A DNA stretch of 9,965 nt from Desulfobacterales bacterium (GCA_030621655.1 JAUXHH010000049.1:1-9965), one strand, 5' to 3'; shown: positions 1 through 8,396, numbered from the stretch's first letter. The notes: generated from the letters alone by a model not told the origin. Program-made: numbers and translations.

Positions 1-1307
1 GCCGAAAGACGCAATTCTTTCCCGGTTGTATTAATGGCACCAAGCTCATGAAGCAATTCGTAGCCATCTCTTATTGCTCTGGATGCTGGAGGTTCAAGAA
101 AGGGAAAGGTTGCCGGGTCCCCGAGTTTAAGATTAATCATTCTCAGGATGACTTCTGCCAGATTTGAACGCTTGATTTCAGGCAAGGTGAATTCAGGCCT
201 GTTCTGGTACTCATCCTGGCTGTAAAGTCGGATGCAGATACCCGGCCCCAGGCGCCCGCATCTGCCCTTGCGCTGATCACAACTTGCCCTTGAAACAGTG
301 GATATCGGCATGCTTGTAGTCCGTGCCCGTACATTATACCTTGATATCCTCGCAAGCCCTGTATCAATGACGTAACGTATGCCGGGCACTGTAACTGATG
401 TTTCAGCTATATTGGTAGCCACAATGATTTTCTGACCCTTAAAAGGCCTGAAAACCCTGCTTTGATCTGAAGCGCGCAAACGTCCGAATAAGGGCATAAT
501 ACGGGTATGGCTTTTCTGGTGAGGGTTTTTTTTTCGGGTGACTTGTGGATTCAACTCCTGGTTGAGTATTTCAACAGTCTCGTTGATATCCCTTTCAGTC
601 GGCATGAAAATGAGGATGTCGCCGGTGTCCCTTTTGTGGCGCAGAGAGAGAACTTCCTGGACAGCAAGGTCAACATAGGAGTTGTTTTCCTTTTCGTCGC
701 TGCTTTCTTCCGCCGGTCTATACTGTACCTCCACCGGGTAGGTTCGACCGGAAACCTCTATGATAGGAGCCTTGTTAAAGTGGGCAGAAAATTTTTCAGT
801 ATCAATCGTAGCTGAGGTGATAATGACTTTGAGGTCTTTTCTCTTGGAAAGAAGTTGTTTTGCATAACCCAGGAGAAAGTCGATGTTAAGGCTGCGTTCG
901 TGTGCCTCATCAATGATAAGGGTATCGTAAGCATACAGTCCGTGATCTGATCGGGTTTCAGCCAGCAGTATGCCGTCAGTCATAAATTTAATTTTTGTTT
1001 TCCTGGTGGTTTTATCCTGGAAACGGATTTTATGGCCAACAAGATTTTCGAATGATTCACCCAGTTCTTCCTCCACCCGGGCGGCTACTGTAATTGCAGC
1101 AATACGGCGCGGTTGTGTGCAGCCGATCATTTTTTTTCGACCACGGCCGGCTTCAAGGCACATCTTAGGCAGTTGCGTGGTTTTCCCCGAACCGGTATCG
1201 CCTGATATGATAACTACATTATGGTTACCAATGGCTTCAATGATCTCATCCCTGTGGGCTACGATCGGAAGCTCATCAGGGTAGTTTATTTTGCTGGTTT
1301 TGCTCAT
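1..1307 (-). CDS. hrpA: ATP-dependent RNA helicase HrpA, DEAH-box (partial, C-terminal part outside window)
   Basis: N-terminal 435 codons of a superfamily 2 DEAH-box helicase, read as one uninterrupted frame from the ATG at 1307 to the left edge. Helicase motifs are complete: Walker A GDTGSGKT (residues 36-43), TQPRR, DEAH (133-136) followed by ERSLN, SAT (165-167), TNIAETSVTVPGI, and motif VI QRKGRCGR (345-352) followed by GICIRLYS. The RISRYN and GICIRLYS stretches favour HrpA over HrpB. E. coli HrpA is about 1300 residues, so roughly two thirds should lie beyond position 1. In the known family the enzyme acts in the cytoplasm on RNA (mRNA processing, rescue of stalled ribosomes). Start choice: an in-frame TAA lies at 1313-1311, two codons upstream, and no Shine-Dalgarno sequence is visible. 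The gene contains an A9 run (526-534 on the plus strand as T9) and an A8 run (1130-1137), but the frame is intact through both. It is divergent from galU. Confidence 0.93.
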   Translation of the reverse strand, partial: MSKTSKINYPDELPIVAHRDEIIEAIGNHNVVIISGDTGSGKTTQLPKMCLEAGRGRKKMIGCTQPRRIAAITVAARVEEELGESFENLVGHKIRFQDKTTRKTKIKFMTDGILLAETRSDHGLYAYDTLIIDEAHERSLNIDFLLGYAKQLLSKRKDLKVIITSATIDTEKFSAHFNKAPIIEVSGRTYPVEVQYRPAEESSDEKENNSYVDLAVQEVLSLRHKRDTGDILIFMPTERDINETVEILNQELNPQVTRKKNPHQKSHTRIMPLFGRLRASDQSRVFRPFKGQKIIVATNIAETSVTVPGIRYVIDTGLARISRYNVRARTTSMPISTVSRASCDQRKGRCGRLGPGICIRLYSQDEYQNRPEFTLPEIKRSNLAEVILRMINLKLGDPATFPFLEPPASRAIRDGYELLHELGAINTTGKELRLS

Positions 1308-1329
1308 AAATTACGTGTAAAAAATACAA

Positions 1330-1357
1330 TTGCTCATCGGATTATTTGTGCTATGCT
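1330..1357 (+). promoter_or_regulatory. Candidate sigma-70 promoter with extended -10 for galU
   Basis: TTGCTC (1330-1335) is followed by a 16-base spacer and TATGCT (1352-1357). A TG dinucleotide one base upstream of the -10 hexamer (1349-1350) gives an extended -10, TGCTATGCT. Transcription would start near 1364 and leave a leader of about 115 bases before galU. I saw no convincing structure in that leader. The match is good but was judged by eye only. Confidence 0.5.
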
Positions 1358-1479
1358 CTTTACCATAAACTTGGGCGCAACACACGAACGGATAAAATAT
1401 TGGTGTGTGAATTAATAAGAAGGGTTTAACAAATACACAACAGTGGAATAACCAAAGTAAAGAATTAACAGGGATATAT

Positions 1480-2349
1480 ATGAAAATACGAAAAGCAGTC
1501 ATTCCAGTGGCAGGCCTTGGGACCCGGTTTCTGCCAGCCACAAAAGCCATTCCCAAAGAGATGCTCACCATTGTGGATCGTCCCACCATTCAGTATATAG
1601 TGGAAGAGGTTGTCGCTTCGGGCATTGAACAGGTAATCCTGGTAACCAGTGCGGGGAAATCCGCCATCGAGAATCATTTTGATTACGATTTTGAGCTTGA
1701 CACTGTTCTGCAAATGAAAAAAAAGGAGAGGATGGCTGAGGAGTTGAACCATATCTCCAACCTCATTGATGTCGTTTCCGTGCGCCAGAAGAAGCCCCTC
1801 GGACTTGGCCATGCAATATGGTCCACGCGAAACGTTGTCGGAAATGAACCCTTCATTGTACTGCTCGGAGATGACCTGGTCTTAAGCGAAGAACCATGCT
1901 GTCGTCAAATGCTTTCTCTATATGATGAGGTACAGGAATCTATTGTGGCAGTCCAGCGTGTACCCATGGACCAGACCGGGAACTACGGTATTGTGGAAGG
2001 GCAGCCTTTTACAGAAAGAACCTATAAAGTAGAGAGAATGGTCGAGAAACCTGCGCCAGGTACAACCGCATCGGATATGGCTATTATAGGGCGCTATATA
2101 CTGCAGCCGGAAATTTTTTCTCTGCTTGGAGAGACCGAGCCCGGTTATGGAGGGGAGATCCAGCTTACAGACGCTTTGTTGAAGCTCACTGAACAAAGAG
2201 GTATGTATGCCTACGAATTTGAAGGCACCCGGTTTGATGCAGGAGATAAACTTGGATACCTTAAGGCAATCATAGCCTTTGGAACACGTCATCCGGAACT
2301 GGGTGAAGAATTTAAAAAATATATCAAACAGGTTTCAGCAGATTTATAA
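1480..2349 (+). CDS. galU: UTP--glucose-1-phosphate uridylyltransferase GalU
   Basis: Makes UDP-glucose from UTP and glucose-1-phosphate in the cytoplasm, the sugar donor for lipopolysaccharide, exopolysaccharide and related envelope glycans. The 289-residue protein has the usual GalU length and motifs: nucleotide-binding loop GLGTRFLPATKAIPKEML (12-29), GLGHA (108-112), the acidic pair in LLGDDLVL (128-135), VEKP (188-191), GEIQLTDA (225-232) and FDAGDKLGYLKA (252-263). The GDD form replaces the more usual PDD. This set marks bacterial GalU rather than the RmlA or GlmU branch. An AGGGA Shine-Dalgarno (1470-1474) sits five bases before the ATG. A candidate extended -10 promoter lies upstream. 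priA follows on the same strand after 50 bases, so the two may be cotranscribed, although their functions are unrelated. Confidence 0.96.
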   Translation: MKIRKAVIPVAGLGTRFLPATKAIPKEMLTIVDRPTIQYIVEEVVASGIEQVILVTSAGKSAIENHFDYDFELDTVLQMKKKERMAEELNHISNLIDVVSVRQKKPLGLGHAIWSTRNVVGNEPFIVLLGDDLVLSEEPCCRQMLSLYDEVQESIVAVQRVPMDQTGNYGIVEGQPFTERTYKVERMVEKPAPGTTASDMAIIGRYILQPEIFSLLGETEPGYGGEIQLTDALLKLTEQRGMYAYEFEGTRFDAGDKLGYLKAIIAFGTRHPELGEEFKKYIKQVSADL

Positions 2350-2399
2350 CCATATTTAATGCATCACGTGTCTGCAACACTATCATTTCCCGTCATTGA

Positions 2400-4856
2400 A
2401 TGACACCTGAACCTATAAATAAATACCTTGAAGTGGCCGTATCAGCGCCTATCGGCAGGCCCCTTACATACCTGTCTCCATCTGACTGTCAACAGCATCT
2501 CATGCCAGGCATGCGGGTCCTGGTCCCCCTTGCCGGCAGAAAGATTACCGGCTACATCCTCTCAACTGTCGATTCCGCCCCATCCGGTCAAAAGATAAAA
2601 GAGATATATGAAGTTCTTGATAGCAGACCGCTTTTTCCTGCTGAGCAGGTGAGATTTTTTAAGTGGATCGCCAAGTATTATCATTATCCCATCGGAGAGG
2701 TGATAAAGACAGCTCTCCCTGCAGGACTGACGAAAAAGAGCGGCAGGCGTGTTGTGCTCACAGAAACAGGCAGAAGACAGGGTGAATTCATTAAAACGGA
2801 ATTGAACACTCCATGGCTGTCAAGTCTGCTTGATAAAGGAGAAATCAGTCCGCATATCACCGGTAAACTCTGGCCCACAAAAAATCGAAGACTCCTTGAG
2901 TCGTGGGAGAAAAAGGGCTGGGTCACCATAAGCAGCGAGCTTGTAGGTGGTAGAGCTAAAGCCAAGACTGAAATATGCTGCGCATTGACCGGCCATATCG
3001 ATTCAGCAGAGAATTTGAAAGTTTCAGAGCAGAAAACAATAGAGGTTTTGAAAAACATTTCAACTGCAACCAATCGCAGGTTTGTGCCGCGTCGAGAGAT
3101 TACTCGTGAATATCCAGGTGGTGCCAAGGGACTGAAATCCCTGGCACAGAAAAATCTTATTCTCTTTGAAGAGCACCAGGTTTATCGGGACCCGTTTGGT
3201 GAATGTTTTCTGGAAAGTGATATACCGGAAGTGTTGACGGTCGAACAGAATAATGCCTTGGGCAGTATCATTCCTGCTATAAAAAAAGGTGAATATTCTC
3301 CTTTTCTTCTGCATGGTGTCACCGGCAGCGGCAAGACTGAGGTGTATCTGCAGGCTGCAGCGGTTGCACTTGAACAGGAGAAGTCTGTATTGGTGCTGGT
3401 GCCTGAAATAGCCCTCACCACTCAGCTCGAGGCCCATTTTCTGGCCCGGTTTGGTTCCAGGGTGGCTTTGCTCCACAGCGGTCTTACTTCCGGGCAGCGC
3501 TTTGATCAATGGGACAGGGTAGCACAAGGTAAAGCAGACGTTGTGATCGGCGCCCGGTCAGCAGTTTTTGCCCCATTGGCAGAACCTGGCCTTATTATTG
3601 TGGATGAAGAGCATGACAGTTCCTACAAGCAGGATGAAGGGTTTTGTTATCACGGAAGGGATCTGGCCGTACTAAGGGCGAGCCAGTCAGAAGCTGTGGT
3701 AATTTTAGGCTCTGCCACCCCTTCCGTCACCAGTTATTATCATGCAAGCAAGGGGAAATATCTCCTGCTGCATTTGTTGAAACGCATTGAGGACAGACCT
3801 CTGCCAAAGGTCGAGGTTGTTAATATGCAGGCAATTGCAACTGTTTCAGGAAAACCGCCGGTGTTTTCCCCGATTCTTATAAGGAATCTTCGTGAAAATC
3901 TTGCCAATGGAGAGCAAAGCCTGGTTTTTTTGAATCGGCGTGGATTTGCAAACTTCATGATCTGTAAAGATTGCGGTCAGATAGTGCAGTGCAAACACTG
4001 CCAAATATCCCTGACCCTGCACAAGGCAGGTGGCAAACTTCTTTGCCATTACTGTGGTTTTACAGTGCCAAGCAAGACCGTGTGTTCCAAATGCCAATCG
4101 ACTTCCCTGGCACCTATAGGTATTGGAACCGAGCGACTTGAACAGGAGTTGTCAGAGATTTTGCCGGGTGCCAGGATAGCTCGTCTTGACCGTGATACCT
4201 GCCTGAAGCGCAATGATTACATCAGGGTTTTAAGGGCAGTGCATAAGGGTGAAGTTGACATCCTTCTGGGTACCCAGATGATTACCAAGGGCCATCATTT
4301 TCCCAATGTTACCCTGGTGGGAATAGTCCTTGCAGATACGGGGTTGGGCCTGCCTGATTTCAGGGCCGGCGAAAGGACCTTTCAGTTAATTTCCCAGGTT
4401 ACTGGGCGGGCCGGCAGGGGCGAAAAACCGGGACGGGTTATAGTCCAGACGTTTCAGCCGGAGCACCACAGTATCAAGATGGCACAAAATCATGATTATT
4501 CTGGTATGTACGCCAGGGAAATAGAACTGCGCAAAAATCTCGGATATCCACCTTTTTCAAGAATAATCAATATAAAGATTGAAGGGAGAGAAGAAAGAAA
4601 TGTTCGGGATACAGCAGCCAGACTGGAAACACTGGCCCGAAAGTTTCAAAGAAAATTACAGCCGGAGATTTTAGGGCCGGCACCCGCTCCATTAATGCGT
4701 TTACGGGACAGGTACAGATGGCAGATCTTGCTGAAGGGTGAAAAGCTTGAACTTCTGCATGGGGTTATGCAGAGTTTTGAGGGAGAGATTGCCTCCTTAG
4801 GTAAAGCGGGGAAGGTCAAAATAACAGTCGATGTTGATCCTGAATATATGATGTAA
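2400..4856 (+). CDS. priA: Primosomal replication restart helicase PriA (N')
   Basis: 3'-to-5' superfamily 2 DNA helicase that recognises stalled forks and D-loops and starts reloading of the replicative helicase. The 818 residues carry the full PriA layout: an N-terminal 3'-DNA-end-binding domain (about 8-105, with PGMRVLVPLAGRKITGYIL), a winged-helix-like region, Walker A GVTGSGKT (306-313), DEEH (402-405), GSAT (437-440), QVTGRAGR (666-673) and a C-terminal domain. Eight cysteines in four CxxC pairs (522/525, 531/534, 549/552, 562/565) form the two-zinc module inserted between the helicase lobes. No key residue is missing. An in-frame TGA directly before the ATG (2397-2399) fixes the earliest possible start, but no Shine-Dalgarno is visible, so translation may depend on coupling or a weak site. 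It is convergent with the M23 peptidase gene across about 300 bases. Confidence 0.96.
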   Translation: MTPEPINKYLEVAVSAPIGRPLTYLSPSDCQQHLMPGMRVLVPLAGRKITGYILSTVDSAPSGQKIKEIYEVLDSRPLFPAEQVRFFKWIAKYYHYPIGEVIKTALPAGLTKKSGRRVVLTETGRRQGEFIKTELNTPWLSSLLDKGEISPHITGKLWPTKNRRLLESWEKKGWVTISSELVGGRAKAKTEICCALTGHIDSAENLKVSEQKTIEVLKNISTATNRRFVPRREITREYPGGAKGLKSLAQKNLILFEEHQVYRDPFGECFLESDIPEVLTVEQNNALGSIIPAIKKGEYSPFLLHGVTGSGKTEVYLQAAAVALEQEKSVLVLVPEIALTTQLEAHFLARFGSRVALLHSGLTSGQRFDQWDRVAQGKADVVIGARSAVFAPLAEPGLIIVDEEHDSSYKQDEGFCYHGRDLAVLRASQSEAVVILGSATPSVTSYYHASKGKYLLLHLLKRIEDRPLPKVEVVNMQAIATVSGKPPVFSPILIRNLRENLANGEQSLVFLNRRGFANFMICKDCGQIVQCKHCQISLTLHKAGGKLLCHYCGFTVPSKTVCSKCQSTSLAPIGIGTERLEQELSEILPGARIARLDRDTCLKRNDYIRVLRAVHKGEVDILLGTQMITKGHHFPNVTLVGIVLADTGLGLPDFRAGERTFQLISQVTGRAGRGEKPGRVIVQTFQPEHHSIKMAQNHDYSGMYAREIELRKNLGYPPFSRIINIKIEGREERNVRDTAARLETLARKFQRKLQPEILGPAPAPLMRLRDRYRWQILLKGEKLELLHGVMQSFEGEIASLGKAGKVKITVDVDPEYMM

Positions 4857-4863
4857 GAAAGGT

Positions 4864-4898
4864 TGTCAGCTGTCAGCTATCAGCAGTCAGCGGTCAGG
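4864..4898. repeat. 7-bp tandem repeat, five copies of (N)(R/A)TCAGC
   Basis: Five head-to-tail heptamers begin eight bases after the priA stop codon: tgtcagc, tgtcagc, tatcagc, agtcagc, ggtcagg. Only the first two bases of the unit and the last base of the final copy vary. The pattern resembles short degenerate intergenic repeats common in deltaproteobacterial genomes; that resemblance is from memory. No function is apparent. Confidence 0.8.
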
Positions 4899-4937
4899 GA
4901 AAAAACTGGGGTTTTAGGATACAGGAGTACAGGATTT

Positions 4938-5142
4938 AAGGTTTCGAGGTTCCAAGGGGTCAAGGGAAACAATAAAAAAAAGAACCTTTCGCCCTAAGCC
5001 TAACGCTATATGTTTATATTGTACGTACTTTAGCTCACTTGTAACTCTCGGCACTTTTTCCTTTCACATCATTATTCGTTATTCCACGGTCTATATTGTT
5101 TTTTCCCCTCGACTCCTCGAACCTTCGACCCCTTGAAACCTT
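4938..5142. repeat. Imperfect fold-back (inverted) repeat between priA and the M23 peptidase gene
   Basis: The left arm (4938-4974) and right arm (5094-5142) are imperfect reverse complements, both made of GGTTC, GGGGTC and GAGG words. Their outer ends share AAGGTTTC and their inner ends share AACAATA. The right arm is about 12 bases longer. The roughly 120 bases between them hold no ORF, tRNA or transposase. It fills most of the 298-base gap between two convergent genes. It could be a MITE-like relic, a member of a dispersed intergenic repeat family, or a weak bidirectional terminator; no clean hairpin plus T-run is present. Confidence 0.6.
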
Positions 5143-5154
5143 TTATTAATTTCT

Positions 5155-6540
5155 TTACCTGTCTTTTCTGCCGTAGAGGATATCTTCAATGTTCAGCTGC
5201 AGCCACTGTTGATCCCACCACTCCAGGGGTGTTACAAAGATACCGTTAATCAGGACACTGAAATGCAGATGATCTCCACCTGCCATACCGGTGGCACCGC
5301 TTAATGCAATGATAGCTCCCTTATCTACCAGCTCACCAACGGCAACGTCTATTTGACTCAGATGAGAGTAGAGGCTGAAAATTCCCTGGCCGTGATCAAG
5401 AATTATCGTGTTGCCATAAATTCCAAGATACTCTGCAAAAACCACATTGCCGCGATTGGCTGCTTTAATGTCTGCTCGCTTGGTTGATGCCAGGTCAATT
5501 CCCAGGTGAACCTGTTGGTCGATTTCTGCGTTATTATAATAATAGGTGCGGTGTTCGGCAAAGCCTGCCATACGGCTGCCTGCCATCCTGCCAAACTTGC
5601 CATGCCAGAACCGTGTAGCAGAAGGGGTTGAGGTGGCCTGAACAATGGATTGGTAATTCTCTCCCCGTACCTTGCTGTTCACATAAACAAACTGCTCAAC
5701 CAGTGAACCGGTGAGCTGGGGGTATTCCTGGGCGAACTCGGGGATCTTCAGGTTAAGAAAGTTGTCACTGATATTGATCTTATCTTTTTTCAGGGATTTC
5801 TTTTTCAGTATCATTCCAAAGGCTGCATTTCCTGTATTGCCGGCAATGTCAGTTGCGCTTACCACAGCCTTATCAATCTTTTCAGTATCATAATTAAGGC
5901 CGAAATAGGCAACATAGCGATCATCTTCATCATCAGCAACAGGGAAACCGGGATTAAAATGGCCGTTGACGGTCAGGCCATGTTTTTCAACCGTCTCATT
6001 AATCTTGTAGACGACCATGCCGCTTCCACCGGGACTGACATAGCGAGTGGAATGCAGGATTGATATTTTGGGTGGACGCGTATCCATTGTGACAGGATAG
6101 GTCATGATTGTTTCATTGCCAGCCATCCAGTTCCAGTACGAGAAATCACGGACCGTCACTTTCAGTTCCGCTGTACCGTCTTTAAATCCCAAGGCACCAC
6201 TCTCAAGGGCAACTGTTTCATCTAGGCGCTTGGGGCCATTATGCTCAAAAAAGCCCTGGCGTGAAAATTCCTTTCCGTAAACCTTTGCGCTCTTACTGCC
6301 TTGAGACAGAAAAATCTCAACCAGGCTTATACCGCTTCGTGAATCTGTGACAGTAAATTTCACTTCCTTGCTCAAGCCAATGGTCGTGATGTCACCATGA
6401 AAGCTCATCTGCGGTTTTTCACGTTCGAAATACATATAAAAGGCAATTGCCGCTGCCCCGACAAGAAGCAGAAAAAATAATGTAATTATCATTGACTTGG
6501 CGGATTTCTTCGCAGTCATTTTTTCAAAACTATCAGTCAT
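5155..6540 (-). CDS. Membrane-anchored M23 family (LytM-type) peptidase
   Basis: A 461-residue envelope peptidase predicted to cut peptidoglycan cross-bridges or stem peptides. The N-terminus has a short basic cytoplasmic stretch and one hydrophobic segment (about 17-38), so the rest should lie in the periplasm. Residues 45-245 look like beta-sandwich repeats, including DTRPPKISILH (153-163) and SATDIAGNTG (228-237). The C-terminal LytM domain carries HLGID (H345, D349), SLYSHLS (H393) and the HxH pair in DHLHF (H424, H426), so the zinc and catalytic residues appear complete and the enzyme is probably active rather than an EnvC/NlpD-type activator. An AGGA Shine-Dalgarno (6551-6548) lies seven bases before the ATG. 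It stands alone between two repeat-bearing gaps; rng is upstream on the same strand but 326 bases away. The exact substrate is unknown. Confidence 0.88.
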   Translation of the reverse strand: MTDSFEKMTAKKSAKSMIITLFFLLLVGAAAIAFYMYFEREKPQMSFHGDITTIGLSKEVKFTVTDSRSGISLVEIFLSQGSKSAKVYGKEFSRQGFFEHNGPKRLDETVALESGALGFKDGTAELKVTVRDFSYWNWMAGNETIMTYPVTMDTRPPKISILHSTRYVSPGGSGMVVYKINETVEKHGLTVNGHFNPGFPVADDEDDRYVAYFGLNYDTEKIDKAVVSATDIAGNTGNAAFGMILKKKSLKKDKINISDNFLNLKIPEFAQEYPQLTGSLVEQFVYVNSKVRGENYQSIVQATSTPSATRFWHGKFGRMAGSRMAGFAEHRTYYYNNAEIDQQVHLGIDLASTKRADIKAANRGNVVFAEYLGIYGNTIILDHGQGIFSLYSHLSQIDVAVGELVDKGAIIALSGATGMAGGDHLHFSVLINGIFVTPLEWWDQQWLQLNIEDILYGRKDR

Positions 6541-6640
6541 TTTTTATTCCTAAAGGGATGTATTTTATTTGCTTATGAAAACCCGGTACTCATGGCCAGG
6601 TCAGAAGTAGCTGGCTTAACCGGAACCATTAATTAATAAA

Positions 6641-6770
6641 AGGCACAGAGGCACAAAGGCACAAAGTGACAGTATGACGACGAAGTATATAGGTTGTTTG
6701 AGTACACAAAATGTAACCATGTTATTTATTGTCAGGTTTTTAAACTCTGTGCCTTTGTGCCTCTGTGCCT
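6641..6770. repeat. Inverted repeat with 26-bp arms made of GGCACARA octamers
   Basis: The left arm (6641-6666) and the reverse complement of the right arm (6745-6770) match at 25 of 26 positions, around a 78-base centre. Each arm is itself a tandem array of three 8-bp units (ggcacaga, ggcacaaa, ggcacaaa on the left). The centre holds no gene. Repeats of this type recur between genes in many environmental bacteria, as I recall it. It could act as a mobile-element relic or a recombination or structural site; no function can be read from it. Confidence 0.85.
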
Positions 6771-6806
6771 AATGACTTTGATTATTGTAAGCGGCAGCTT
6801 TCAAAG

Positions 6807-6836
6807 GGCGTCCAACGCCGGGTCCTCAGGGCCCGG
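6807..6836 (-). terminator. GC-rich hairpin(s) downstream of rng, possible terminator
   Basis: CCGGG (6818-6822) pairs with CCCGG (6832-6836), extended inwards by two more pairs and, on the plus strand, a G-U pair, leaving a three-base loop. An overlapping smaller stem, GGCG/CGCC (6807-6810 with 6816-6819), could form instead. It lies 31 bases past the rng stop codon. No T-run follows on either strand, so intrinsic termination is doubtful. The rest of the 326-base gap (6541-6866) holds only the inverted repeat and the peptidase leader. Confidence 0.3.
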
Positions 6837-6866
6837 ATTCTTTACTAATCGGAGGTTATATAAGTC

Positions 6867-8396
6867 CTATGATTTTTCCCAGATGATCTCATACTTTTCC
6901 AGATACATATCATTGTCGGCAACAATAATAAACCGCTTCTGCAACTCTTTTTCCAGGTTTTCAGTATTCAGTGTTTCATCCTTGAGCATCATGTCGGCGA
7001 CGTTTGGATGTACCCTGATGGTGACAGAGTGGCCGGGCATCTTGTAATTGTCATTGGAGATTTTACGAAAAATTTCGTAGCAAACACTGCGTCTGGATTT
7101 CAGCAAGCCGTTACCACCACAATACATACATACTTCACACATCATCTGTGAGAGATTTTCACGGTCCCTCTTGCGGGTCATCTGTACAAGGCCAAATTCA
7201 GAGACTTTGAGAATGTTTGATCTGCTCTTGTCTTTTTTGACGGCTTCCTGCAGGGCATTGAAAACTTCCTCCCTGTGCGATTCCTGTTCCATGTCAATGA
7301 AATCGATGATAATAATGCCGCCGATATTTCTAAGCCTGAGCTGATAGGCAATCTCTTTAGCCGCTTCCATATTGGTTTTAAAGATTGTCTCTTCAAGGTC
7401 TTTTCTGCCGACATAGCGGCCTGTGTTGACATCAACCACTGTGAGGGCTTCGGTGGTTTCAATGATGATGTAGCTACCGGAACGCAGCCATACCTTTTTT
7501 TCCAGGGCACGGCTGATTTCAACTTCAACGCCGTAGGCATCCAGCAGAGGTACTTCATTTTTATAATGTGCGACCCGGTCCCGCAGCTGAGGCACGAAGG
7601 TATCAACAAAATTGCAGACCCTTTCAAAAGTTGCACCGTCATCCACAACAACCCGTTGTATGTTATAAGTAAAAAGATCACGGACAGCCCGTTGGGTTAT
7701 ATCCAGGTCCTCATATACAATGCTGGGCACGGCAGCCTTTGAGGCCCTGTCTTTTATCTCTCCCCAGAGATGGAGTAGAAATTCCATATCCGCTTCAAGA
7801 TCCTCACGGGAAGCGTTCTCGGCAACTGTTCTGACTATAAAACCAGCATCCTGCGGCCGTAAATTTTCAATTTCCTGGCGCAGTCGTTGTCTGTCCTCGT
7901 CATTTTCCACCTTTCGGGATATGCCTATATGGTCAGTCATTGGCATGTAGACAAGGTTGCGGCATGGTAAAGTGATATTGCAGGTTAGGCGGGCACCCTT
8001 GGTGCCTAATGGCTCCTTGCATATCTGCACCATGACCTCCTGGCCCTCAGTCAGCAGATCTTCTATATTTGCCTGTGCAGCAGCAATTTCTTTCGTGGCA
8101 ACTTCAGGAGCCTCATCACAGCAACTTTGACAGCCATTATTCATCACGCTGTCTTCAATGTGTCTATAGTCGGCTCTGACATCATCTACATAAAGGAAGC
8201 CTGTGCGTTCAAGACCAAGGTCTACAAAAGCGGCTTGCATTCCTGGCAAGACCCGAACCACGCGGCCCTGATAAATATTGCCGACAAGACCTTTTTCCAC
8301 AGGTCGTTCCTGGTAAAATTCTACCAGGTTGCCGTGTTCAACAAGGGCAATACGTATTTCATAGGGAGTTGCATTAATGAGAAGATAATTATACAT
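6867..8396 (-). CDS. rng: Ribonuclease G (RNase E/G family endoribonuclease)
   Basis: A 509-residue cytoplasmic endoribonuclease that cleaves single-stranded A/U-rich RNA, in the known family during rRNA maturation and mRNA decay. It has the short RNase G form without the long degradosome scaffold tail of RNase E. Seen in order: N-terminal RNase H-like start, S1 domain with GNIYQGRVVRVLPGMQAAF (39-57), 5'-sensor region GTKGARLT (131-138), and DNase I-like catalytic core with magnesium ligands D322 (VVDVNTG) and D365 (IIIDFIDM). A zinc-link region MTRKRDRENL is followed by C420, C423 and C426 (CEVCMYCGGNG). The S1 loop at about 71-118 is roughly 18 residues longer than in E. coli RNase G and holds a Cys cluster (C89, C92, C93). 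An in-frame TAA at 8405-8403 sets the start; the Shine-Dalgarno is weak. A separate promoter and structured leader lie upstream. Confidence 0.94.
   Translation of the reverse strand: MYNYLLINATPYEIRIALVEHGNLVEFYQERPVEKGLVGNIYQGRVVRVLPGMQAAFVDLGLERTGFLYVDDVRADYRHIEDSVMNNGCQSCCDEAPEVATKEIAAAQANIEDLLTEGQEVMVQICKEPLGTKGARLTCNITLPCRNLVYMPMTDHIGISRKVENDEDRQRLRQEIENLRPQDAGFIVRTVAENASREDLEADMEFLLHLWGEIKDRASKAAVPSIVYEDLDITQRAVRDLFTYNIQRVVVDDGATFERVCNFVDTFVPQLRDRVAHYKNEVPLLDAYGVEVEISRALEKKVWLRSGSYIIIETTEALTVVDVNTGRYVGRKDLEETIFKTNMEAAKEIAYQLRLRNIGGIIIIDFIDMEQESHREEVFNALQEAVKKDKSRSNILKVSEFGLVQMTRKRDRENLSQMMCEVCMYCGGNGLLKSRRSVCYEIFRKISNDNYKMPGHSVTIRVHPNVADMMLKDETLNTENLEKELQKRFIIVADNDMYLEKYEIIWEKS

Noticed and set aside
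507..1284. Plus-strand ORFs of about 100 codons (507-815 and 970-1284)
   Set aside because: They lie antisense to a continuous, motif-complete HrpA reading frame and encode nothing recognisable.
1..1307. hrpA as a broken gene
   Set aside because: I followed the reverse frame line by line from 1307 to the left edge and found no stop or frame change; it is open because it runs off the window.
2684..3527. Minus-strand ORFs of up to 155 codons within priA
   Set aside because: They are shadows of a full-length PriA with all its motifs; the products have no domain-like features.
6641..6770. CRISPR array
   Set aside because: The repeated unit is only 8 bp, directly abutting, with no unique spacers of regular length.
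6694..7047. Plus-strand ORF of 117 codons overlapping the inverted repeat and the 3' end of rng
   Set aside because: More than half is antisense to RNase G and the rest crosses a repeat arm; no ribosome site or family resemblance.
7275..7742. Plus-strand ORF of 155 codons within rng
   Set aside because: Antisense to the conserved RNase G catalytic region, so it is a shadow frame.
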